From Craterostigma plantagineum (Eukaryota; Streptophyta; Magnoliopsida; Lamiales; Linderniaceae), in NCBI GenBank assembly GCA_027422505.1, contig JAPQWV010000415.1:248001-312000 (forward strand): a stretch of DNA of 64,000 nucleotides, given 5' to 3'. Shown here in pieces: positions 11,813 through 21,507 of the stretch; within the stretch, counting starts at the first letter, position 1; each line of letters starts with the position of its first letter. Under the pieces are notes generated by a model. It made no database searches. It saw only the letters and a program-made list of their open reading frames with translations, and was not told where the DNA came from. The translations under genes were made by a program, and so were the position numbers.

Positions 11813-13140
11813 ACTCGAAATGTCCTATAATGTCGCAACCCATTCCATCACTCGACACCTCATACGCTCGGGCGGCCAGCTCAGGTCACGTTAGAGTTAG
11901 CACGCACCCGATTTCCCCTCTACCCAACGTAATAACCTAGACCTCCTATCGATGTCCCAAACGTTGCCGTTCTGCACGGTACTCGACTCCTTCGCACTGA
12001 CGTGGTATGCAAGTGCAATGCAAGTCACATATATACATAGTAACATGCAGAATATTTAATACATATAAATCACTTAAATCACTAAACCGCACAATCATAT
12101 AAGCACATAAGTATCACATATAACTCACAAAATCGTTTACGTGTCGTAGGTGAGTTTCACCTACCTGTCCTCCTGATAAAATTAGTCAAGAAATCTGGGA
12201 AATTCTCTACGCTTAGAACCTCTGAGAATGAAAATATTATCACATAAGTATACATAGTAAGTCACGTAAATCTAAAATTTCTCAAACCCTCGCAAACCCT
12301 AGAAATAGTGCAAACCCTAAAATTTGGAAAATCCTTAAATCTCGAGAAATAACTAAGTACCAAAATACTTTCGAGATTCACACGTGCTTAGCATTATAAT
12401 TTATTTCCAAGTCTAGAACTATACAAGCCGAAAACTTAGTATCATCACTTCCTAGAGAATTCCAAAAATCTAGAATACCTACAAGTTCTTTCCTACCGAA
12501 AACTAATCTGCCTAAAAACTAATCATACACTCTATAATCGATCAAACCCAAAATTATATTACACTTATCACCTTTAAATGTATCATACTAGTTCTACTAT
12601 CGAAATTATACCTTCATGAATACCAATATGCACTTATTGAAACTGTTAAGATCTGGTATTTTAATTCTAACACTTAAGATCACAAGACTTCACACAAACA
12701 TTTGCCATAAACATATACTGATATCACCCAAATAACAATCACTCAAGGCACGAAACTTCACATAATTTTCAACTCAAACATGTATAAAATCATACTAATT
12801 ATCTTAAGCACTCAATAGTCACATAAAACAACTTTCCAAAATAAACAGAACCTAGTTTACGTATAATCATATAAGCACTTTGAAACCTTCGCAGAAATAA
12901 TTCTATTCATACAAGGCATTAAACTACATTATCACCACGAAAACATTGATTTACGTGTTGTGAATGAATATTTTCACCTACCTCACGTCCGAAAATCCGA
13001 TTTGTTAAGATCTCTTAAGCTTGCCGAACTTTGTTCATTGATGAAATCTTCTCCTTTCTCTTCGTTAAAAACTCTCTATTCTTCCTTTTATTTCAGTTTG
13101 TGTATATCTTTTCATAATATGATTTATGAACACATATATA

Positions 13141-13145
13141 TATAT
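13141..13145. other. Target-site duplication of E (tatat; second copy 17798-17802)
   Basis: The five bases tatat flank E on both sides. They lie in the TA-rich tract of the D LTR, so a chance match is more likely than usual. The LTR ends are nonetheless fixed by the LTR pair itself. Confidence 0.75.
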
Positions 13146-13407
13146 TGATGAGTATATTCTTAGTATTTTAGTAGTGTTGATAGGTGGAGGCTCAGAGAAT
13201 GTTACTGGAATAGATATTTTATTGCGCCTCACATAACTCGTTTACAGCAAGCATCAATATATAAGTCTACTAAGAACTTTGAAAGACATATTATATTATT
13301 AAAATTCTCAACAGAAAACCATGTTGTCTCCTTGGGTTCAAACCATTCCTGATGTGTCTCCTCGCGTTTCTCTTCAGCTTCATTATTACGAGCTTATTGT
13401 TCCAACA
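13146..13407 (-). repeat. 3' LTR of E
   Basis: TG...CA-bounded 262-bp repeat, starting tgatgagt and ending ttccaaca on the plus strand. It differs from the other LTR only at a c/t site near 13366. Confidence 0.92.
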
Positions 13408-15173
13408 TCCTCCCCTAAGCTCGAACGTCCGATCATGCCAAGTTTCTCTTTGAATTTCTCAAATATTTCTGGCCCCAATGGTTTAGTAAATATATCCGCA
13501 ATTTGTTCGCGACTCATTACGTGATCAATCTCGACTTCCTTATTCTTCACATGTTCTCTTATTGAATGGAAGTGCACATCGATATGTTTGCTGCGCTCGT
13601 GATGTACGGGGTTCCTTGACAAGTCGATTGCAGATTTATTATCCACCAATATCCTCGTTGGCTTTACTTGCGGCAGCTTGATCTCTTTCAGCAGTTTTCT
13701 TAACCATATCGCATGACATACACAAGAGGAGGCGGCCACGTACTCGGCTTCACAAGTCGACAAGGTCACAATGGCTTGCTTCTTCGATACCCAAGCGAAA
13801 ACAGCATTCCCAACATAGAAAATAAACCCAGTGGTGCTTTTTCGATCATCTATGTCACCACCCCAGTCGCTATCCGAGTATCCGTTGAGAGTAAGATCTC
13901 CACCGAGTGGATAAAACAAACCTTCTGTCATTGTTTCCTTCAGATATCGGAAAATTCGTTTCACGGCTTGCCAATGTGTCGAGGTTGGCGCTTCCATGTA
14001 TCTACTCACAAGTCCAACACCGTATGTAATATCCGGGCGTGTGTGAGTTAGGTACCTCAAGCATCCGACAGCGCTTCTGTATATTGTAGCATCCATCTTC
14101 TTAGCATCGTCATTCTTTGACAGCTTGAGTCCGCACTCAACGGGCGTTTTCACCGGGTTGCTGTCGATCATTCCAAAACGCTCGAGAATGCTCTTGGTAT
14201 AGTTCTGCTGCGTTAGATATATTCCAGCGTCCTCTTGCTTAACTTCCAAGCCCAAAAAATAAGTCATTTCTCCTAGATCAGTCATTTCGAACTCGTCCGT
14301 CATGTCACCTTTGAACTTGGCGATCATCTCTTTATTGTTCCCTGCGAAAATAAGGTCATCTACGTATATAGCAACATAAAGTATATCACTTCCATCACAC
14401 TTTATGTACATCGACGGTTCATATGGGCACTGAACGAAACCACACTTCTTGAAGTATGCATCGATTCGTTGGTTCCACGCTCTTGGGGCTTGTTTTAGCC
14501 CGTATAGAGCTTTCTTCAACTTTAACACTTCTCCGTTTTGACCTCCATTCTCGTATCCTGGCGGGAGCTCGACATACACATCTTCTTCTAGATTTCCATT
14601 CAAGAATGCGGACTTTACGTCTATTTGATGGATTTTCCAGCGATGATGTGCAACTACTCCAAGCAATAGCCGTATAGTTTCAATTCTAGCGACAGGTGCA
14701 AAGACTTCTTCGTAATCGTCACCATGCCTCTGTTTGTAACCTTTCACGACAAGTCTTGCTTTAAATCTCTCGACCTCGCCTTGCGCATTCAGCTTCTTCT
14801 TATAGACCCACTTCAGACCGATTGCTTTCCGTCCTTCGGGTAGAGTAGTGAGCATCCACGTTTTGTTTTTCTCGATGGCCTTCAGTTCTTCTTCCATAGC
14901 CATTTTCCACCTATCATCCCTCTTGGCTTGTTCGTAGCTAATGTTTTCAGCGTCGGCAAGTAGGCACAACAGATGCATGTCGTTCGTTGCTTGATATATA
15001 TCATGCATGCTCCGTGTTCTAACTGGGCCATCGTCATCATCTGGCTCCTCAGGCTCAACAGTTGGGTTTTCTCCAGATGGGTTCGATTCTTCCTGAGGAG
15101 GGCAGATTTTTGGTTCTTGCTGTTCCTCTTCTTCCTTTTCCCAGTTCCAACTTTTCTTTTCATCTATACGCAC
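13386..15173 (-). pseudogene. Copia reverse transcriptase and RNase H of E
   Basis: The 595-residue frame is open throughout. RT blocks: KWVYKKKLNAQGEVERFKAR (about 121-140), the first catalytic aspartate in QIDVKSAFLNG (about 183-193), ALYGLKQAPRAW (222-233) and YVDD (270-273). RNase H follows, with GYSDSDWGG at about 431-439, EAEY at 475-478, and a VDNKSAI block. The last codons read through the polypurine tract (as LGED) and stop inside the 3' LTR, as in many Copia elements. The frame continues upstream into integrase, but a TAA near 15220 interrupts it. This domain pair alone looks intact. Confidence 0.92.
13408..13419 (-). other. Polypurine tract of E
   Basis: On the minus strand CTTAGGGGAGGA directly precedes the 3' LTR. 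This is the plus-strand DNA primer site. It is also coding, giving the LGED residues at the end of pol. Confidence 0.85.
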
Positions 15174-15224
15174 GTCCCTGCTTATAGTAATTTTGTTAGT
15201 AACTGGATTAAATAAGGTATATGC

Positions 15225-15917
15225 TTATGACCTTTCGTCGTAGCCTATGAAGATGAGTTTTGTGCTTCGGTTGTCTAGCTTAGATCTTTGTCCGTCTGGT
15301 ACATGCGCATAAGCGATGCTCCCAAACACTTTCAAGTGTCCTACGCTCGGCTTAACACCACACCAGCTTTCCTGTGGTGTAACATTGTTCTTCAGGGCTG
15401 CCGTCGAACTACGATTTTGCAGGTACGTTGCACACCTCACTGCCGCTGCCCAGAATTTTTTCGGCATTCCTTTATGTTGCAGCATGCTTCGCACCATATC
15501 AAGGATAGATCGATTTTTTCGTTCCGCGACACCATTCTGTTGCGGCGTGTACGGAGCGGTCAGGAAGCCTCGTATCCCATTCTCATCACAAAAGTTCACG
15601 AAGTCTCTTGATAGGTATTCTTTTCCTCTGTCGGTTCGCAGCGCTTTGATTTTCTTCCCGCTCACGTTTTCAACAAGTGCCTTAAATCTTTTGAATGTTC
15701 CAAAGGCTTCGGACTTCTCTTTAAGAAAGTACACCCACGTTCGTCTGGAAAAATCATCGATAAACATTATAAAGTATCTGTATTTACCTATTGACTCGGG
15801 TGAAATCGGGCTGCAGATGTCCGAGTGCACAAGTTCTAGAATTTCTTTCGCCCGATAACCTGATTCTTTCGGAAAAGGCAGCCTCGTCGATTTTCCTAGC
15901 ACGCAGCTTTCACACAA
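15225..15917 (-). pseudogene. Copia integrase of E
   Basis: The frame starts in the zinc-binding end (CESCVLGKSTRLPFP). It carries the catalytic aspartates in VHSDICSPI and LRTDRGKEY, and the glutamate region in PYTPQQNGVAERKNRS. The C-terminal GSIAYAHVPDGQRSKLDNRSTKLIFIGYDERS block follows. It is in the same frame as the RT ORF, but a TAA separates them near 15222. It is in a different frame from the protease ORF upstream, so a frameshift lies between 15917 and 15950. Both catalytic aspartates and the glutamate are present. Confidence 0.9.
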
Positions 15918-15949
15918 CTCATGGTCTGAGAGTAGGCGTGGCAGCCCTT

Positions 15950-16639
15950 TTACGCCTTCGCTGCTCGCAAGCCGAAGCTTTCATGGTTGAGATGCCCGAA
16001 TCTGAAATGCCACAAACTCGTCTCGTCCTCCTTCGTCAGCTTGAGACAGCAATCTCGAACGTGCTCCATCTTTAGTTTAAACATTCGATTGATCGTCATC
16101 TCGACTTGTGCTATTATATGATCTTCCCAATATCTCATTTCCAGTCTTCGATTCCTCATAATGATGGTGTAGCCTCGTTCGACGAGTTGTCCCAAACAGA
16201 GGATATTAGCTTTCATATCCGGCACGTAAAACACATTTGAAATGTATTTCTGCTGCCCGTTTTTACAGCGAATCATAATATTTCCCAGCCCTTTGACTTT
16301 AACCTTTGAGGCGTCACCGAATGTTACTTGACCTCCCTCCGTTTCTTTTATTTGCGTGAAGATGCTTCTGTTCCCGCTCATATGGTTGCTCGCACCCGTA
16401 TCGAGGTACCATTCTTGTGATTCATCTCTATTATTATCCTTGCAGGCTAGCAGTAATATCTCATTCTCTCCTTTTCCTTCGTTTTTCATATCGGTGCTTT
16501 GGTCGTTGAAGTAGCATTCTGCTGCGATGTGGCCGTATTTTTTGCAGGTGTAACACTGCACCCCGCTTCGCGTGCTTTGTTCGTTGAAGTAGCATTCTGC
16601 TGCGATGTGCCCATATTTTATGCAGGTGTAACACTGCAC
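15950..16639 (-). pseudogene. Gag zinc knuckles, protease and pre-integrase of E
   Basis: The 229-residue frame opens with two near-identical CCHC zinc knuckles (CYTCIKYGHIAAEC and CYTCKKYGHIAAEC). It continues to the aspartic protease active site WYLDTGASNHMSG and a flap-like GLGNIMIRCKNG block, and ends with the pre-integrase motif LWHFRFGHLNHESF. The protease residues are intact. The frame is shared with the gag ORF upstream, from which it is cut by a single TGA near 16670. A frameshift at about 15935 cuts it from integrase. Confidence 0.9.
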
Positions 16640-16645
16640 CCCGCT
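16490..16645 (-). repeat. 78-bp tandem duplication of the zinc knuckle in E
   Basis: Two adjacent 78-bp units each encode a 26-residue CCHC knuckle block. They differ at only a few codons (I/K, E/D). Most Tnt1-like gags that I know have one knuckle, so this is probably a recent in-frame duplication. Confidence 0.8.
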
Positions 16646-16672
16646 TCGCCCAGATCTTCCTCGTCCTCGTCC

Positions 16673-17517
16673 TCAGTTTGACTCCCATGGTTGGTTTTTT
16701 TCAGTTCTGTTTTCATACTCCGATGGTTTGTTTTCATAGCCCGATCGACCACGTCCTCTACCGCGATTCCGTCCTCGTCCTCTGTAGTTTCCACGAAACG
16801 CTGAGTGATGTTTTGATGATCCCTCGCCCCCTTTTGCAGATTCGTCGCCCTTAAGTTTCAGTTTTGCCTGAAGTGCTTGTTCGAGGATTTCTTGTCGCTT
16901 GCCTCTTCTTCGTTGTTCATGCGCTTCAAGCGAGCTCGTCAACTCGTTTACTGTTATCTTTTCAAGGTCCCGCGACTCCTCTATAGCACACACTATGCTG
17001 TCGAACTCATTAGTTAGTGATCGTAGGATTTTTTCGACGACACGACCCTCGCCTATATCCTCTCCATTTCGCTTCAGCTGATTTGCAACAGTTTCAACTT
17101 TGGTGATGAATTCAGATACACTATCCGATTCCTTCATCCACAGCAACTCAAACTCCCTTCTTAATTCAGCTGCTTCACTCTATTTGCTCCTTCATATGCC
17201 GTCTTGAGGATCTCCCAAGCATCGTTAGAGTTTTTTGCATCGGCGATCTTTTCGAATCCCGATTCGTCTACTGCTTGGTAGATCATGTAAAGCGCCGTCT
17301 TGTCTTTCTCGCGACACTCTTTTAATTCTTTCGTCTGGTTCGCTGCTAAGCCCGAAAGAGTTTCGTGTTCGGTATACCCGGACTCGACGACTTCCCAAAC
17401 GTCCTGTGATCCCAACAACGCTTTCATGTGAATGGACCATTTGTCATAGTTGGTCTTCGAGAGACGCGGACACGCCGTAAAACCGATACCCCCAGGAGTC
17501 ATATTGTTGTTTGCCAT
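16673..17517 (-). pseudogene. Copia gag of E
   Basis: The ATG at 17517 (MANNNMTPGGIGF) lies three bases after the primer-binding site. The Gag domain follows with NYDKWSIHMKALLGSQDVWEVVESGY, an AWEILKTAYEGANRVKQ block, then, after a frameshift near 17150, LLWMKESDSVSEFITKVETVANQLKRNG. An RGRGRNRGRGRGRSG basic tail leads toward the zinc knuckles. The tail is cut by a TGA near 16673 where the frame suggests an Arg CGA codon. Gag would form the virus-like particle. Confidence 0.88.
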
Positions 17518-17520
17518 AGA

Positions 17521-17532
17521 GCTCTGATACCA
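17521..17532 (-). other. Primer-binding site of E (initiator Met tRNA)
   Basis: The minus strand reads TGGTATCAGAGC, the standard plant site, three bases from the 5' LTR end. Confidence 0.92.
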
Positions 17533-17535
17533 ATT

Positions 17536-17797
17536 TGATGAGTATATTCTTAGTATTTTAGTAGTGTTGATAGGTGGAGGCTCAGAGAATGTTACTGGAA
17601 TAGATATTTTATTGCGCCTCACATAACTCGTTTACAGCAAGCATCAATATATAAGTCTACTAAGAACTTTGAAAGACATATTATATTATTAAAATTCTCA
17701 ACAGAAAACCATGTTGTCTCCTTGGGTTCAAACCATTCCTGATGTGTCTCCTCGTGTTTCTCTTCAGCTTCATTATTACGAGCTTATTGTTCCAACA
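17536..17797 (-). repeat. 5' LTR of E
   Basis: 262 bp, with the same ends as 13146-13407. On the minus strand it would supply the promoter. The near identity of the pair marks a recent insertion or recent gene conversion. Confidence 0.92.
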
Positions 17798-18112
17798 TAT
17801 ATATCATAGAATAAAATGTGGGAAGTGACAAACAAGTAACGTATCCATTTTCTTATGCTAACTCCATTCGTTTTGTACATTATTTTATTGGTTTCAATAA
17901 CAATCTTTATCCCTTGGAAATAATACTATACATGCTAATGGAATATATATTTGAACTTATGTGATTCACAAGTAGCTAAGGGAGGAATCTTAGCCCATGG
18001 AGTAAGTAAACCTCGTCCCTAGTATATATTATTTTATTAATCCTTTCCAAGTTCCATTCTTATCCCTTAGCAATGCAATAATTGTACTTGATATATATAT
18101 CTATATATATAT

Positions 18113-19184
18113 AAAATTTGTCAAGAAATCTGGGAAATTCTCTACGCTTCGAACCTCTGAGCATGAAAATATTATCACATAAGTATACATACTAAGTCAT
18201 GTAAATCTAGAATTTCTCAAACCCTCGAAAACCCTAAAATAGTGAAAACCCTAAAATTCCGAAAATCCTTAAATCTCGAGAAATAACTAAGTACCAAAAT
18301 ACTTTCAAGATTCACACGTGCTTAGCATTATAATTTATTTCAAAGTCTAAAACCTATACAAGCTGAAAACTTAGAATCATCACTTCCTAGAGAATTCCAA
18401 AAATCTTGAATACCTACAAGTTCTTTCCTACCGAAAAGTACTCTGCCTAAAAACTAATCATACACTCTATAATCGATCAGACCCAAAATTTTATTACACT
18501 TATCACCTTTAAATGTATCGTACTAGTTCTACTATCGAAATAATACCTTCATGAATACAAATATGCACTTACCGAAACTGTTAAGATCTGGAATTGTAAT
18601 TTTAACACTTAAGATCACAAGACTTCACACAAACATTTGCCATAACATATATTGATATCACACAAATAACAATCACTCAAGGCACGAAACTTCACATAAT
18701 TTTCACCTTAAACATGTATAAAATCATACTAATTATCTTAAGCACTCAATAGTCACATAAAACACCTTTCCAAAATAACAGAACCTAGTTTACGTATAAT
18801 CACATAAGCACTTTGAAACCTTCGCAGAAATAATACTATTCATACAAGGAATTAAACTACATTATCACCACACAAACATATGATTTATGAATATATATAT
18901 ATATATATATATGGGAAGTGACATACAAGTCACGTATCCATTCTTCGTATGCTAACTCCATTCGTTTTGTACATTATTTTGTTGCTTTCAATAACAATCC
19001 TTATCCCTTGGAAATAATACTATACATGCTAATGGAATATATATTTGAACTTATGTGATTCACAAGTAGCTAAGGGAGGAATCTTAGCACATGGAGTAAG
19101 TAAAGCTCGTCCCTAGTATATATTATTTTATTAATCCTTTCCAAGTTCCATTCTTATCCCTTAGCAATGCAATAATTGGACTTG

Positions 19185-19213
<29 letters not shown>
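18113..19213. repeat. Second copy of a 1.1-kb segment inside the D LTR
   Basis: From gtcaagaaatctgggaa at about 18117 the sequence repeats 12178-13145, then 17803-18112. The joint lies in a TA run at 18090-18112. The second copy lacks roughly 150 bp before the gatttatgaatata tract. No coding content is present. Confidence 0.78.
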
Positions 19214-19220
<7 letters not shown>

Positions 19221-19608
19221 CATATATTACGTAAATTTCTAACCAAAACTTTCTATCATATATAAGAACTTGACCCTACCACTAAAACTTCTATAAACAT
19301 GTCACGAAAACTTGATAGGTTTATTATATACATTTGAATGTAAATTTTGACCACTATATAAAGTGAAGAACACTCGGTTGTATTTATGTATATGTATACG
19401 ACTGAAAACATTGGATCTCAATCCCCACGAGAATTCTTATGCCCAATATTTCATTTACTCAATTTTCATTCTATTCAGTAATTTGAGTTCTTAGTGCATT
19501 ATTTCGATTAACCTCTCTCAGTAATTAATGTCCTAATTTATGTTAAATATTCATCCTGTTCAGTTGCACCTAAGACCCGTATTAAACTTTTACGGGTATT
19601 ACAGAGAG

Positions 19609-21507
19609 GGGCACCGGTGATCTATTATTCTCCGATATTAAATTAGTCCATAAGTCTTAGACCTCAGTAGGGTGAATGAGTGTCAATTGCGACTTATTTG
19701 TTGACGACTCTTATATGGTTGTGCCAACCATTCGCTTGGGAAGCGGGAAGTCGTAACATTGGTATAAGTTGAATTAGGGAATTAACATGTACTTGGACAC
19801 GACTCGCAATCGAGGATTACATGGGCCTTATCGTTACTCTGGGTAGCATCAATGACCGATCGATTGACTATAGTAGTGTGCGTGGACCTTAGACCAAAGA
19901 GTCTTTGACGGAGTTGACTTTGGGGTCTTGGCTTGTCACTAGTTTGCTAGGCCCGCCTTGTCCGGGAACGAACATGGGTCGGCGGCGACATGCGGTCTTG
20001 ACAACGAAGGGTAACTGTCGTGCTTAGACTATCGTGAGGGATTCACTGTCTCGTTAGTAACCGAGATATATGTCCTATGCATATCCGGGATGGGAAATTA
20101 CAAAGTCTTCGGTCGAAGCAATAAACTGACTCACGTGGGACGTGGAGAGCAGTTTAGTAATTTCTCCAGTCACGAATTAGTCATAGAGTCGAGTCTAGTG
20201 AGTTGATGTAACCATGTCTCTCACTCGAACCGGACATATGTGAAGGGTCTATACGTACGACGATAATCTATAGTCGGTTCGTAGATCGAAGATCGCACTC
20301 AACACGGGATCTATTCGGTACCGAAGGATTGGCTTGGTGCTTACCGAATTCTGGGATTCCCCCCTTGCCGGGTTAAGACGAACCAAGAGAGTCGGGCTTA
20401 AAAATGATGACTGTGATAGTGCCTAACTAATATGAGATGTGAATTAACTTAACGGTCTTAGAGACGTTAACAAAATGTTAAATATATGTTTTAGAAACTA
20501 TATTTACAAGGACGGAAATTTATGGAACGGAAATGGTGAAGAATGAGGCGTAAATAGGGTTCACAACGACGAGCAAGGCTCGTCACGGTCGTGAAGCCTG
20601 ACTGAAAAGTTGCAGTAGATTTAAAAATCCATATCTCCCAATATAGACATCTGATTGAGAATCCCTCTGGTCAGAATCAAGATTGGTAAGTCTTTTAACT
20701 ATGGTCAAAATTCAGGGCAATCGGACATCATTTACCCCTCGATCGGATCGAAATACGGAACTGCCGTAAAGCTGTCAGGGCAGTCACGACCGTGAACGCA
20801 TTGCACGTGGCCGTGACGACCGGCAGTGTGCGAGCCAAATGATGCCGACAGTGTCACGGCCGTGACATTTCATGCCCGGTCGTGAAGGCCTCCAGAAGAT
20901 GGTCACGGCCGTGACTCAGGCCGTGGTGAGTGGCAGAAGCTGCCTAGAACATGTCACGACCGTGAAAGGTCATGTCAGAGGCCGTGACCGACATTTTTTG
21001 GTCAAATTTGATCCAAATCAAATCCAATTCGTTCCTTGTTCTTTTTTATGATTTTTGGGACAATATCTAGTCATTAGATGATAAAATAACAAGAGAATCA
21101 AACAAAAATGAGTCATGTAGGACATGATATCATTTAAACAAATCTAAAGTCTATTTCATAATTTAAAACTTGGTTTTACAATTATGAGACCTGGGATTTT
21201 CGTCCATAGTAAATTCATAAGCTTTCTCACACTAAACTTAGAGTTTTAGAGAGTGGTAAGAGCATTTGGATGTGATCTTTGAGAAAATCACAGACACACA
21301 TCTTCTTAAACATTCCACACTTCCTCTAGCCATCCTCGGGGAGGTGTTGGTCTGCGGCACGTCATGGGTCGGCGTGACTCTCTTCAGCACAGTTCGTGAG
21401 CTAGGGAGCTAAGGATCTTCGCTACGAGGGTAAGATCTTTATACTATACGTGTCTACATGCATTTTCTTTATTTAACCGAGTATCCTGGGGAAACCGTAT
21501 GAGGAAC
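19609..21507 (+). repeat. Left LTR of C, second part
   Basis: The sequence from gggcaccggtg onward aligns with 23950-24623 and then 34746-35966. It stops at about 21507, before the LTR end seen at 36026, and runs straight into integrase codons. The LTR terminus and the primer-binding site are therefore deleted. It contains the palindromic array at 20781-20992. Confidence 0.83.
20781..20992. repeat. Palindromic GTCACGGCCGTGAC array, left LTR of C
   Basis: Four units are visible. Each has a full palindrome (gtcacgaccgtga or gtcacggccgtgac), a spacer of about 8-12 bp, then a half site (ggccgtga or similar). Units are joined by ggcag-type links. A lone related site stands at 20581. The same unit design occurs in the unrelated Gypsy LTR of G. 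Confidence 0.85.

Larger units (their letters stand above)
13146..17797 (-). mobile_element. Element E: young 4.65-kb Ty1/Copia retrotransposon
   Basis: Two 262-bp LTRs (13146-13407 and 17536-17797) differ at one base that I can see. They flank a full set of gag, protease, integrase, RT and RNase H on the minus strand. A Met-tRNA primer site lies at 17521-17532 and a polypurine tract at 13408-13419. The target duplication is tatat. Despite the fresh LTRs the coding region has four lesions: a frameshift near 17150, a TGA near 16670, a frameshift near 15935 and a TAA near 15220. The size and domain order are normal for a compact Copia element of the Tnt1/Tork kind. Confidence 0.92.
7901..19603 (-). 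mobile_element. Element D: non-autonomous large-LTR Gypsy-related retrotransposon
   Basis: Long direct repeats begin TGTAAC and end ATTACA on the plus strand (7901-10645 and 11169-19603). Only 523 bp lie between them and no coding domain is seen. A primer-binding site for initiator Met tRNA, on the minus strand, abuts the right LTR at 11154-11168. This gives minus orientation, with the 5' LTR on the right. The interior next to the PBS and next to the polypurine end resembles the equivalent parts of F. The layout is that of a large retrotransposon derivative that depends on proteins from elsewhere. The right LTR carries E and an internal duplication. Confidence 0.82.
11169..19603 (-). repeat. 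5' LTR of D, enlarged by E and an internal duplication
   Basis: The repeat starts TGTAACAACC and ends TATTACA. It aligns with 7901-10645. Without E (4652 bp plus 5-bp duplication) about 3.8 kb remain, roughly 1 kb more than the left LTR. The excess is a second copy of an internal segment (18113-19213). Confidence 0.8.

Noticed and set aside
17521..17532. tRNA gene fragments at PBS sites
   Set aside because: The matches are only the 12-18 bases complementary to tRNA 3' ends and lie at LTR borders; they are primer sites.
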